A DNA stretch of 16,422 nucleotides from JAFAGX01 sp035622175 (GCA_035622175.1 DASPVV010000131.1:1-16422), one strand, 5' to 3'; shown: positions 1-8,724, numbered from the stretch's first letter. The notes: generated by a model from the letters alone, not told the origin. Program-made: numbers and translations.

Positions 1-1049
1 CGGGCCGTGTTCAGGAACCAGTTGGCAAAACCATACTCTTTGTTTGCCGGCCCCGGGGACCGCGCCATTTGAATCCATCTTTCTGAGACAATTGTTCGTC
101 CATTCCACTTGCCGCCACGCAAGAACAAATACCCAAACCGCGCCATATCATAGGCGTTGATGAACATCCCGCCGCCCCAGTGTCCGCCGCCGGGCATCGA
201 TTGCATCTTCTGCCCATCAATCTCTACCCATGAATTGTCGTAGCCATACCACCGCCAAGTCGATGTTGCGCCGATCGGCTCCATCACCTCGTCGCGCAGC
301 ACCTCCGGCAGTGGCCGCCGCCAGACATTGAGCGTAGCCAGAGCGAGCACATTGATGCGAACATCGTTGTACTTATAATGCGTGCCCGGATCCCAAAGTT
401 TCCGGTTCGGCCAATCCGACGGCTTTTCGCCTTCGGGCCGGTCCGCCCAGTCCGGTTTTCCCCAGAGAGTTCCTTGCCAATCGCTGGTCTGCCGGAGCAG
501 GTCGTCCCACTTGATCTTTTGGTTGTGGGGCGCTTCAAACAGATCAACTCCTGGTGGCATGTAGTCGCGGGCGTAATCATTCACGTCGCGGATCAAGGCA
601 CGCTGCCAGGCCAGGCCGACAACGGTGGTGAGAAATGTCTTGGTCACGCTGAAGGTCATATCCACGCGCTTGGGGTCGCCCCATGCGGCGACGATATAAC
701 CATGGCGAACGATCAAACCGTTAGCGCCGCCGCGTTCCTTCAGCGGACCGATCGGCGTATTAAATGGCTCGCCACCTCCGACGCCTCCGACTGTCGTCAG
801 GTCTCTCGTCGCCGGATTGTCGTTCGCAAGGGCATGCTGCACGGCCTCATCGAGTTGCCGAGCGTCCATGCCCACCTCCTCCGGCTGCTTGTGTTGCCAA
901 TCGAATCGATCGGGGAAATATGGCGCCGCACTCGATCGAGTGGAGGCTGTTCCTTGGCCGCTCGATCCAGTGCCTTGCGCCTCTAGAACTGAGGGGAGAA
1001 GAGAAACGAACAACCATGCGCTCACCAAAGCGGTTGTTAGGCGTGGCAT
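1..1049 (-). CDS. Secreted serine hydrolase, class C beta-lactamase/penicillin-binding-protein family (3' end cut by window edge)
   Basis: The minus frame is open from the ATG at 1049 to the window edge (349 codons seen), so the C-terminus is missing. The N-terminus has a hydrophobic stretch (about residues 5-22) ending in an LEAQ-type signal peptidase site, so the product is probably exported. The SxxK nucleophile motif is S134-V-T-K137. A YKYN motif at 225-228 is the likely counterpart of YxN, and a glycine-rich GGGHWGGG segment follows. This order fits the PF00144 fold (class C beta-lactamases, DD-peptidases, esterases). The substrate cannot be told from sequence; esterase or peptidase activity is as likely as beta-lactamase. 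The start is supported by AGGAAG at 1056-1061, six bases upstream. The gene lies 267 bp downstream of the CocE-type hydrolase on the same strand. Family is confident, substrate unknown. Confidence 0.88.
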   Translation of the reverse strand, partial: MPRLTTALVSAWLFVSLLPSVLEAQGTGSSGQGTASTRSSAAPYFPDRFDWQHKQPEEVGMDARQLDEAVQHALANDNPATRDLTTVGGVGGGEPFNTPIGPLKERGGANGLIVRHGYIVAAWGDPKRVDMTFSVTKTFLTTVVGLAWQRALIRDVNDYARDYMPPGVDLFEAPHNQKIKWDDLLRQTSDWQGTLWGKPDWADRPEGEKPSDWPNRKLWDPGTHYKYNDVRINVLALATLNVWRRPLPEVLRDEVMEPIGATSTWRWYGYDNSWVEIDGQKMQSMPGGGHWGGGMFINAYDMARFGYLFLRGGKWNGRTIVSERWIQMARSPGPANKEYGFANWFLNTA

Positions 1050-1316
1050 AGTGGGCTTCCTAGATACATCTCAAATCGTGGCCTGGCGGTCGGTCCTGGC
1101 GGCCTTCCCATGCGCACTTCTGGCCGCGTATCGTACGCTCCTCGATACCTCAGCCGGGCACCGAGCAGGTCTCGCCGGCTTTGCGAGACGTGGGAACCAC
1201 AAACCTGAATCCTTCCAGCCGCGGGTCTCGCCGCCAGCCGCAGCGCTGCTCCAGCAACCGCCGTCGCAACCCTTGCCACGGGTGGCGAGTGGTCCGCATC
1301 GCACCCTGGCAGCCAC

Positions 1317-3338
1317 TTACGGGCTGACCGATGTGGGCCAACCGAAACCGGCTTGCGACAACCCGGCAGCCGACTGCCTCTTCATCACACTCAAGGTGAT
1401 GCTTGACGGATATTGCGTTGAGTGATGAACCTCGTTGTGAGCAATCACCGGGGTCGATTCGTTGTAGTTGTCGCCGCCGGTATTGAGGTTGCGATCGAAG
1501 TGGGGAAAGTTGCTGCTGCTGACTTCGATTCGCAATTGGTGGCCTAGGTCAAAATAATTGCTGGTTTGCATGGGCTGAAACCTGACTTTGTAGACCTTGC
1601 CCTTCTCCATCCAGACTGGCGGCTTGGTATAGCCTTCGCGGTAGCGCATGCGCTGGACGTTCTCTTCAATGTTGTAGGCCGTGCCGTCGGGCAGAACATC
1701 GATGACCTTCACGGTGAAGTCGGTGTCCTTCACATCGCTCGAGACGTAGAGCGTGACCTCGATCGGCCCAGTCACCTCCAAGCCTTCTTTGAGCGGTTCC
1801 GTACTGTAGACCAGTACGTCATCGCGAGTTTCCTCGCCGCGCTGATCAAGCGCCCCCGGTTTGTACTCGGACCCCATGCAGCAGAAACCTCCTCCGCGGG
1901 TGGGCACCGGATTCGTGGGATCGTAGGTGAACTTGTCGGCGTTGTCGTTCGCCGCCGCCGCAATCCGTAAGCCTCCGTCTCCGTCCAGCGAATTGGCGTG
2001 CCCGCCGCTGGCCAGGTAGTAAGTCACGGGCTTGGCCCCCTCTGGCGGCCATGTGTTCGACGACTGCCACTTGTTGCTGCCCATCGTGTAATAGCGAACT
2101 TTGGGCGTCTTGGCGAGCAGCCCATTATCCTCGCCTTTGAGGAAATGATCGAACCAGCCGTAGGTGAACGCATCGTAGTCGAACCGCGCGTCACCCATGT
2201 CGCGCTCGCCGACTACTGTGTGTTCTGACGCGCCCTTGTAGGCACAGTGCGCAACCGGCGCAATGATGGCGTACTGCTGGTCCGCAACCTCGGGTTTCGC
2301 GGTTCTGCGCACGTAGTTGTAGGCCGCCAGATTCGGTGCCACGCTGACGTCATACCAGGTCATCAACCATGCTCCGGGGATGTTGATGAGCTGGCTGTCA
2401 TTCCACAATCCGCCCTGGTACCAGGAGGGATCGTTGGGAGTACGCGCGATCATGCCGGGCGCGCCGGAAGGCGTGGTGTCAGCAAAGATGCCGTGCGGCG
2501 CGCCGACCGCGGAGTAGATTTCACTCTCCGGCAAATGCCAGATCGCCTTGGACCAATCCTGTGCAGGCGGATGCGCATCCAAATCGTAAGACTTCGCTGC
2601 CGTCACCAGAGCTTCTTGCGACATACCTGGGGGGAAGGTTGGCCGGCCATCTTTGACCAAAAGCCCGGAGCTGTAGAGCCAGACACCAAAAAGCATTTGT
2701 ACGGCGCCGCCGCGAAACCAATTGCCTTGCTCGTAAAACGGGTCGACGCGTCCCACGCCAGCGCCAAAGCTCTCTGGGATAAAGGTAGCGAGCGCCTTAT
2801 TCCCGCGCGCGGCCACAGCCAGTTGCCACTCCGCCGTTGACGAACAACCGATCAACCCAACCTTGCCCGATGACCAGGGCTGCGAGCTCATCCAGTCGAG
2901 TGCGTCATCAGAGTCGGTGAGGGGTACGCCGAGGATGTCGTAGTCGCCTTCAGAAAAATAGCGGCCACGCTCGTTCATCTCGATGAAGGCATAGCTGCGC
3001 TTCACCGCCTCGAGCACTCTCGACATATCGCGGGGGGCACCCAGCTCAATGTCCCAATAATTGAAGTTGTACGGAGTACGTACAAAGATGACGGGATATC
3101 TCTTCGATTCATCCTTGGGCCGGTAGATATCGGCTTGCATGCGCTTGCCGTCACGCATCCGCACCATCACCTTGCGCTCGATGATGGCGATCGATTCGAG
3201 CTCTTGTTCCGTGGCGTTGCGGCTGGCAATGGTGGCCGCATCCTGCGGTCGGCCTTGCGCATGGAGGAACGTGGTGACCCCTGAGAACACTGCGACGCCA
3301 CAGATTGCCCGCCACGCCAGGTTCGCAACTTGATTCAT
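1317..3338 (-). CDS. Secreted CocE/NonD family hydrolase (X-Pro dipeptidyl-peptidase-like acylase/esterase)
   Basis: 673 residues. An N-terminal signal peptide (hydrophobic 8-26, ending FLHAQG) predicts export. An alpha/beta-hydrolase domain follows: RTPY87-90, whose Tyr90 matches the oxyanion Tyr of CocE; the nucleophile elbow G164-C-S166-S; probable catalytic Asp330 in the TWYD segment; and His364 in APVAHC. The C-terminal part, about 430-652, fits the PepX_C jelly-roll domain. Relatives hydrolyse cocaine, alpha-amino-acid beta-lactam esters or X-Pro peptides, and the substrate here cannot be predicted. The usual Tyr after the nucleophile (GxSY) is Ser here, which may alter specificity. The start at 3338 has GAGAGG at 3344-3349. 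The stop is TAA at 1319-1317, and the downstream minus-strand neighbour is another exported serine hydrolase. Confidence 0.93.
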   Translation of the reverse strand: MNQVANLAWRAICGVAVFSGVTTFLHAQGRPQDAATIASRNATEQELESIAIIERKVMVRMRDGKRMQADIYRPKDESKRYPVIFVRTPYNFNYWDIELGAPRDMSRVLEAVKRSYAFIEMNERGRYFSEGDYDILGVPLTDSDDALDWMSSQPWSSGKVGLIGCSSTAEWQLAVAARGNKALATFIPESFGAGVGRVDPFYEQGNWFRGGAVQMLFGVWLYSSGLLVKDGRPTFPPGMSQEALVTAAKSYDLDAHPPAQDWSKAIWHLPESEIYSAVGAPHGIFADTTPSGAPGMIARTPNDPSWYQGGLWNDSQLINIPGAWLMTWYDVSVAPNLAAYNYVRRTAKPEVADQQYAIIAPVAHCAYKGASEHTVVGERDMGDARFDYDAFTYGWFDHFLKGEDNGLLAKTPKVRYYTMGSNKWQSSNTWPPEGAKPVTYYLASGGHANSLDGDGGLRIAAAANDNADKFTYDPTNPVPTRGGGFCCMGSEYKPGALDQRGEETRDDVLVYSTEPLKEGLEVTGPIEVTLYVSSDVKDTDFTVKVIDVLPDGTAYNIEENVQRMRYREGYTKPPVWMEKGKVYKVRFQPMQTSNYFDLGHQLRIEVSSSNFPHFDRNLNTGGDNYNESTPVIAHNEVHHSTQYPSSITLSVMKRQSAAGLSQAGFGWPTSVSP

Positions 3339-4204
3339 TCCGGCCTCTCTCGTTTAGGGACGAACGGCTATTCCGCGAAGATACTATCACGCAAACGCGC
3401 GGTCGACGGTGGTGAACTGAGCGCCGAATCAGGCAACGATTCTCCGCCGCATCAAATTGCTGCCAGCAGACTACAAACACTCGACCCGGGTTCCGTGATT
3501 CAATCGGCTGCCATTCCGCTGCGGAGCCGTGGGCAAGCGAACCACAGCCCGCTGATTTCGCTCTGGACAAGCTGACGTCCCGTGTCCTCGGCCGCGGATA
3601 TGAGCGGCGCCCAGTTCAGCCAGCCATACTACAAAAACTCTGGTGCGCGCAAAAGGGTAGCTCGTTTGTACCTTTTTTGTAGCCTTGTTTCAAAGCCCCT
3701 AGGCTGCTTGGTTCTTTCCCACGTCCGCTGGGCTGCGGTCGCGATATGCATAAGCTCTTTGGGAAGAAAAGCGAACCTTGTTTGAGAAGCTGCTTGAGTT
3801 GCCCTGTCGAAACATTGACTACCGCTTCCGCTGGAACGAAGATTAATGGCGGAAGGTTGATGATTCCGATGGCGCTCGGGTGATCGCAATTTCATCCCTG
3901 TGGGGTTTCTGGCCGCACGCGGCGGGTACAGGAGACGAAACCCTGCAGGCGACGCGGTAGCACTACTCGAACCAAGTCCTTCCGATGATTTCGGAGTATC
4001 TTCGGAGACTTCGAGAGTAGTCGAAATGCGAACTGCCCCTTGTTAGAGAGTCCATTTGCGCTGCGATGAATGGGGGGTGGCGTATCGTTGACGTTTCCTC
4101 CGACGGCACCGAGGCGAGGCGACTGTATTAGCCAGCCATTAAGACATTGAAGAAATGAGGACATCCGTCGCTGAAAAAGGTCTCAGGAGGACGACAGTCC
4201 CGCC
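3339..4204. other. 866-bp stretch without a convincing gene
   Basis: This is the divergent spacer between the CocE-type hydrolase (minus) and the 578-residue protein (plus). Open frames exist on both strands (for example 3892-4164 minus, 90 codons), but none has a good ribosome binding site, a recognisable motif or protein-like composition. It must hold the promoters of both flanking genes, though I found no clear -35/-10 pair. The structured part is the hairpin pair at 3629-3682. I found no tRNA-like T-arm and no mobile-element end. Confidence 0.6.
3629..3682 (+). repeat. Two overlapping, mutually exclusive hairpins
   Basis: An outer pair is formed by CTACAAAAA (3629-3637) and TTTTTGTAG (3674-3682), nine perfect pairs. 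An inner hairpin pairs AAAAGGGTA (3651-3659) with TACCTTTTT (3669-3677), nine pairs including one G-T, around a nine-base loop. Both use the T run at 3673-3678, so only one can form at a time. This resembles a terminator/anti-terminator, but the next plus-strand gene starts over 500 bases downstream, so the role is unknown. Confidence 0.4.
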
Positions 4205-5941
4205 ATGGCTGCAGGCTCACTGAAACGACTTCTTACTCAACTTGACCACTGCCGTTATCGCTTCGGACGCGGTGCCGCCGCCGGCGTTATGCAACTCCTC
4301 TTCGCTCTGGCGAAACGGCGATTTCCGGATGGCGCTTCTTTGATCCACTTTCACGAGTCCTTGCTGTTCCTGCGAGCTTTTCCCCATAGTTCGGGGACAG
4401 CTCGCGCAGCAGAGAAACTGCTCCGCAATTTCCATGCGAGAGTCGCCAAGCTGCGCGCAGGCGGAGCCGACATGGAGGAATTCGACTCTCTGGAATTCTC
4501 GGGCATGGCCGCAACCAGCATGCAAGACACGCTCAGCTTCGATGCGGTGCGATGGCTAGTGCAGCAGGTCGATGACGTGGAAATTGTTTGGGAAGAAGGC
4601 GCCGCCGAGCGGGCCCTGGCCTCAGTTTGTCCCAGGTTCATTCCCTTGATCGAGGAGGACGGCCATGTCGAAGCGGACATTCCCTGGCAACGGTGGCTGC
4701 AGGCCGCGAAGAAGCGGGGCAACGACTTGCGCTGGCTGGTGCGACAGTTGGAGAGTTTGTCCGTTTCTGATGTCGAGAAGTCTGAACTCTACAACTCGCT
4801 CCAGCTGACGGTGCGGTGGCAACTCAGCGATCTGCGGCTTTCACGCACGCGAAATTGGAAGGCCGTTCGACGACTCTTTTATCACCATGGCCCACTCATT
4901 GGCCGACGCGATGTCGTCCTGGCGCAGGAACTCGGGCAACCGTCGACCCTCCGCCGCCTGTCGCGGCGGGAGGGCGAGGCCGTGATGAACATGGTCCGCG
5001 AGGTCATGCTGGTGCGTTACCGCGAATTGTACGGCACCACATTGGGAGATCCAGCCTCGGTGGTGCGTGCGGATGTGGGACGGGGGGTTTCGATTTACTT
5101 ATGGAATTTGCCTCCCGCGCGGCGCCTGCCTCTGCGCGCTTATACAGCCGGGTTCACGTTGAAGAATGGAGTGCCCATCAATTATATCGAGGCGGTCGGA
5201 CTCTTCGAGTGGATGGAGGTCGGTTTCAATACCTTTTATAGCTTTCGAGGAGGTGAAGTCGCCTGGACCTTTGCCCAGGTTCTACGCAGCCTCTGCCGCC
5301 TGACGGGAACGACTTGCATTTCGATGTATCCCTACCAACTGGGGCACAATAATGAGGAAGCGATCGAATCAGGAGCCTTCTGGTTTTATCGAAAATTGGG
5401 CTTCCGCCCCGGCCGGGTGGATTTGCTGAAAGTCATCGAGCGTGAGGAGAAGAAGATGGCGCGCGATGCTACCTACCGAACATCCTCGCGAATCTTGCGG
5501 CGCCTTGCCGAAGGCCACGTCTTTTATGAGTTACCTGGCAGTGATATGGGAGCGTGGGACACATTCTCCACCCGCAACATCGGACTGCAAGTGAATCAAC
5601 ACATGTCGGTGCACTTCCAAGGAAACAGTCAGCGTTTTCGCAAAGTAGCGGGAGCTTGGCTCTCGCATGTGCTCGGCGTGTCCACCGTCTCGTGGTCACC
5701 GCTTCAACGCACGAACTTCGAGAACTTTGCGGTTGTGCTTTCTCTGGTTCCGGACCTGCCCTTGTGGAGGGAGGGAGACAAACGCGCTCTGCTGCGGATT
5801 ATTGTTAGCAAATCAGCAGCCTATGAGATGCCGTATCTTCGGCTTTCGCAGAAGCATCCGAGGCTGCGCGAGGCGCTGCTCAAGCTGGGTTCGCTGGGCT
5901 CCGAACCTATTCCCCAAACACTTGTTGACGATCCCCTCTAG
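4205..5941 (+). CDS. Uncharacterised 578-residue protein with a GNAT-like C-terminal core
   Basis: I do not recognise a named family. The protein has no signal peptide or membrane segment and looks cytoplasmic. Residues 1-300 are mostly helical and charged. Residues about 325-405 resemble an acetyltransferase core: a strand-like segment (325-347), then FRGGEVAW (347-354) where GNATs have the acyl-CoA pyrophosphate loop, a helix, a strand through SMYPYQLG, and an EEAIESGAFWFYRKLGFRP block (384-402). That block matches the usual GNAT ending in which an N-x-x-A segment leads to F-Y-x-K-x-G-F. A further 175 residues follow, longer than a simple GNAT. The start at 4205 is the only usable start after the in-frame stop at 4172. 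AGGAGG (4185-4190) sits 14 bases upstream, wider than usual. The gene stands alone, so context gives no function. Confidence 0.85.
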   Translation: MAAGSLKRLLTQLDHCRYRFGRGAAAGVMQLLFALAKRRFPDGASLIHFHESLLFLRAFPHSSGTARAAEKLLRNFHARVAKLRAGGADMEEFDSLEFSGMAATSMQDTLSFDAVRWLVQQVDDVEIVWEEGAAERALASVCPRFIPLIEEDGHVEADIPWQRWLQAAKKRGNDLRWLVRQLESLSVSDVEKSELYNSLQLTVRWQLSDLRLSRTRNWKAVRRLFYHHGPLIGRRDVVLAQELGQPSTLRRLSRREGEAVMNMVREVMLVRYRELYGTTLGDPASVVRADVGRGVSIYLWNLPPARRLPLRAYTAGFTLKNGVPINYIEAVGLFEWMEVGFNTFYSFRGGEVAWTFAQVLRSLCRLTGTTCISMYPYQLGHNNEEAIESGAFWFYRKLGFRPGRVDLLKVIEREEKKMARDATYRTSSRILRRLAEGHVFYELPGSDMGAWDTFSTRNIGLQVNQHMSVHFQGNSQRFRKVAGAWLSHVLGVSTVSWSPLQRTNFENFAVVLSLVPDLPLWREGDKRALLRIIVSKSAAYEMPYLRLSQKHPRLREALLKLGSLGSEPIPQTLVDDPL

Positions 5942-6151
5942 CTTGAGCGGAAGGGCACCCGGAGAAGCTTCTGCAGTTCTGATCACCACTCCAAAGCACT
6001 TGGTGAGATGGGCTGCGGAGAATGCGTTACAGGCCCGTGCACGAATTGTTCATTTGTGCTGGCCTTGCAATCAACGCAGGGAAACAGCGCCAGGGAAGGT
6101 TGGCTGCTCCCCCCTTTTTCTTCATACAATTCACATCTCGCCGCAGCGTTT

Positions 6152-6631
6152 TTAGTGAGGCGGATTCTCCTCCGTCGGAGGCTTCTCGTTCTCCTCCTCA
6201 CCAGACGGATGAGACGGCTCCGTGGTTAGCTCGCCGCATGGCCCCCCACTATGCCCCGCTCCGTGGTGCGCGGCACCATGACCGCGTTGCTCCTGGCAAG
6301 CGCGCAGAGCTTCCTGCTGGCTTGGCGTGATCAGAGATTCCATTTCCTGGCGCTCCCGTTCGCGGATCTGATGGATCTCGTCTCGCTTCTGCGTGGGCGA
6401 GAGCGCGGAGTTCGCGCACACCGCCTCAATTTGTTGACGCGTCTCCTGCGCAATCTGACGTCGTCGATCGATCGCCGACTTAGAAATACCCGCAACCTGC
6501 CAGCAAGGTTCCTGCTTAGAATGTTCAGCATTGGAAGCATCGAGCTTCCGGACCGGTTTCTGCGCTCGAGCGCTTACAGAAAGCAATACGCTGGCCATCA
6601 TTCCAACCAAAATACTCCTTTTCCAGCCCAT
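6152..6631 (-). CDS. Small secreted Spy/LTxxQ-like protein, conserved hypothetical
   Basis: The chosen start is the ATG at 6631, giving 159 residues. The GAGGAGG just upstream is near-ideal, and the following residues form a signal peptide (basic start, hydrophobic 7-19, SARAQ cleavage site). The open frame extends to 6826, but that extension lacks these signs. The mature protein is helical and charged (about 50-115), with LSPTQ near 77-81 and LITPSQQ at 100-106. These recall the LTxxQ motifs of periplasmic CpxP/Spy chaperone-like proteins. Cysteines at 43, 72, 112 and 132 could pair as disulfides. The tail (117-159) is rich in Gly, His, Glu and Pro. A periplasmic helical or metal-binding role is inference. 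I recall similar proteins from acidobacteria, without a known function. Confidence 0.8.
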   Translation of the reverse strand: MGWKRSILVGMMASVLLSVSARAQKPVRKLDASNAEHSKQEPCWQVAGISKSAIDRRRQIAQETRQQIEAVCANSALSPTQKRDEIHQIRERERQEMESLITPSQQEALRACQEQRGHGAAHHGAGHSGGPCGELTTEPSHPSGEEENEKPPTEENPPH

Positions 6632-7096
6632 AGAACCTCCTCTAATCGCAACTGCAAACCCCAGCTTAGCAGACAAAATTGAGCTTTCATAATGGCAGCA
6701 CATATACCGGATCGCCAAGAAAAGCTGGCCGTTATGAGATTCGCTGGCGAACCTTTTCGAGAGCGGGCGGTCACTGGCCAATGCGATAAGAGTAGGCACC
6801 AGTTCGGGGCCGGTTGGTTCGATCACCAGTGGCGACTACCTCCTGTCGTGAACACGATGGAATATTGAGGGTCAGAAGCTTCCTTCAGCGTAATCGGCTC
6901 GCCCCCCTTCCTTGGGAACCCCTCGCATTCGTGGCCAGCACTGATGGCATGGCAATGGGATTGCGTCCGGTTACATCGTTCTAGGTAGACGACTGAAAAT
7001 CAATTGTCGTGCTGCTCCCGCTACTGGCGCCTAGGACGGCGGCCCTATTCTCGGGCGCATTGCGTGCGCTTGCGGTAGAATCCAGAGCGTCGGGCG
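6632..7096. other. 465-bp divergent intergenic region
   Basis: It separates the minus-strand Spy-like gene from the plus-strand cytochrome operon. The only open frames are a 58-codon plus-strand frame from the ATG at 6691 and the upstream extension of the Spy-like frame, and neither has a ribosome binding site. A TAGAAT hexamer at 7076-7081 could be a -10 box for the cytochrome gene, but it has no matching -35. Confidence 0.5.
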
Positions 7097-7900
7097 ATGG
7101 GGCCCCACCTTATGAATGCGAGTCTGCCGATCGCTGATCGCGGCGCGGGGCAATTGACTTCTTCGGCTAAGCTTGGTTCTGTCCTGCCTGCGGCCACGCA
7201 GCGGAAGCGCCACTCCGCGTTCGTGCGCGTGACCCACTGGATTACCACGGTGGCCTTTCTTGCGCTGCTCGTCAGCGGAGGAGAGATCGTGCTTTCCCAT
7301 CCGCGGTTTTACTGGGGCGAGACCGGCAACGTAAACATGCGGCCGTGGCTCAACCTGCACCTGCCATCCTCCCGGGACACGGTCCCCACCGGCTACGGGT
7401 ACGTGCTCCCTGATCAGAACGGCTGGAGCCGCTATCTCCATTTCCAGGCGGCATGGCTTGCGGTCGGGACGGGTTTCTTCTATGTGCTCTTCGGCTTCTT
7501 CGCGGGGCATTTTCGGCGCAATCTGTTTCCCGCGGCTTCTGACCTCTCCCTCAAGGAGCTTGGCGGCTCGCTGGTTCGACGTTGGCGCTTTGCGCGGCCG
7601 AGTAAGGAAGAGGCTTGGTCGTATAACCTCCTGCAGCGCCTGACGTATCTGCTGGTGATCTTCGTGCTGTTCCCGTTAATGATCTGGACGGGATTGGCGA
7701 TGTCGATGGGGTTTACATCGGCATTCCCTCTGACCGTTCGGCTTTTGGGAGGGCAGCAAACGGCGCGCACTCTGCACTTTCTCGTGACAATCTTGCTTGT
7801 GCTCTTCCTGTTGGTTCACGTGCTGATGGTCTTTGTTGCGGGATTTCGAGACCGCATGCGCGCCATGATCACCGGCCGTGCTATGCCTCCGATAGAATGA
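7097..7900 (+). CDS. Di-haem cytochrome b561-type membrane subunit
   Basis: 267 residues with four predicted membrane helices (about 46-66, 115-138, 180-205, 226-250). Histidines fit bis-His ligation of two b haems: H47 in the VTHW segment that opens helix 1, H115, H227 and H241. This matches the Ni-hydrogenase/formate-dehydrogenase cytochrome b family (PF01292), which passes electrons between the quinone pool and an exported redox enzyme. The next gene, a molybdoenzyme, starts four bases after the stop, so the two are almost certainly co-translated and form one complex. An alternative start lies at 7112. Neither start has a clear Shine-Dalgarno, and a TAGAAT hexamer ends 15 bases before 7097, so a very short leader is possible. 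Confidence 0.9.
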   Translation: MGPHLMNASLPIADRGAGQLTSSAKLGSVLPAATQRKRHSAFVRVTHWITTVAFLALLVSGGEIVLSHPRFYWGETGNVNMRPWLNLHLPSSRDTVPTGYGYVLPDQNGWSRYLHFQAAWLAVGTGFFYVLFGFFAGHFRRNLFPAASDLSLKELGGSLVRRWRFARPSKEEAWSYNLLQRLTYLLVIFVLFPLMIWTGLAMSMGFTSAFPLTVRLLGGQQTARTLHFLVTILLVLFLLVHVLMVFVAGFRDRMRAMITGRAMPPIE

Positions 7901-7904
7901 AGCT

Positions 7905-8663
7905 ATGAGCACTCTCTCTCGGCGCAAATTCGTCACCACCGGGCTGGCGGTCGCGGCCGGCGCATCTGGGATTGCCGTCGCTGCCAAAGTCGCGCGGCAT
8001 CATGGACTCATCCCGCCGGACGCGGGCGGACCTTACGGCCCGGGAGAAACGCTGACCTATGCGGCACAGCGACTGTTGACCCGCCATTCTATGGCCCGGG
8101 AGTTTTCCCGCAGCGAGATTTCCAAGAATCCGTTCGCCAATGAGGTCGACCCGTTGGGCGATGAATTCCAACGACTCCAGGCAGCCAGTTTTGCGGGCTG
8201 GCGGGTGACTGTGGACGGGATGGCGGCGCGGCCGGCCTCGTTCTCGCTGGCAGAGATCAGGAGTTTCCCCAGCAGTACGCAGATCACCATGATCGGCTGT
8301 GAAGAAGGATGGACTTATATCGCCGAATGGAGCGGGGTACCGCTCTCTTACATCCTGGACCGCGTTGGCGCGCTGCCCCAGGTGCGTTACGTTGTATACC
8401 GCTCGATCCAACCTGACTGGTGGGAGAGCATCGACATGGCCGACGCGTTGCATTCGCAAACGCTCCTCGCTCACCGCATGAACGGAAATGAACTTCCCGT
8501 GGCGTTCGGAGGTCCCTTGCGCCTGCGAGTCCCGCGGCAGCTCGGTTATAAGAACGTGAAATACATCAATCGCTTGATCCTGACCGACAACCTCAAATCG
8601 TTCGGCAAGGGTTTGGGCGGGGCTAGCCCTGATGGCGGCTACGCGTGGTATGCGGGCATCTGA
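7905..8663 (+). CDS. Tat-exported molybdopterin-dependent oxidoreductase, sulfite oxidase/MsrP family
   Basis: 252 residues. A twin-arginine signal (S5-R-R-K-F-V10) precedes a hydrophobic Ala/Gly-rich stretch (11-29), so the folded cofactor-loaded enzyme is exported. The domain fits PF00174. Cys132 in the IGCEEGW segment is the expected molybdenum thiolate ligand, with the E-W-S-G-V-P block following at 141-146. The P-L-R-L-R-V-P...Y-K-N-V-K segment (204-219) is the usual pterin-binding C-terminal part. It lacks the C-terminal dimerisation domain of sulfite oxidases and is shorter than MsrP/YedY (about 330 residues). Its partner is a b561-type cytochrome rather than MsrQ, so the substrate may differ from methionine sulfoxide. 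It probably oxidises or reduces a small S- or N-oxide in the periplasm, but the substrate is unknown. Confidence 0.9.
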   Translation: MSTLSRRKFVTTGLAVAAGASGIAVAAKVARHHGLIPPDAGGPYGPGETLTYAAQRLLTRHSMAREFSRSEISKNPFANEVDPLGDEFQRLQAASFAGWRVTVDGMAARPASFSLAEIRSFPSSTQITMIGCEEGWTYIAEWSGVPLSYILDRVGALPQVRYVVYRSIQPDWWESIDMADALHSQTLLAHRMNGNELPVAFGGPLRLRVPRQLGYKNVKYINRLILTDNLKSFGKGLGGASPDGGYAWYAGI

Positions 8664-8724
8664 CAGTAGCGCCCGATGATGAAAAACCAGCGGCTCTCTC
8701 TCTCCTTGATACGGAGGTGGTTTG

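Noticed and set aside
378..1425. Two plus-strand open frames of 202 codons (378-986, 817-1425)
   Set aside because: They lie antisense to the serine hydrolase and into the spacer, with no ribosome binding site and no protein-like motifs. The minus frame carries the full catalytic pattern.
3892..4164. 90-codon minus-strand frame upstream of the 578-residue gene
   Set aside because: No ribosome binding site, low-complexity basic composition and no motif.
6632..6826. 65-codon N-terminal extension of the Spy-like protein
   Set aside because: The internal ATG at 6631 has a strong GAGGAGG and begins a proper signal peptide; the extension has neither.
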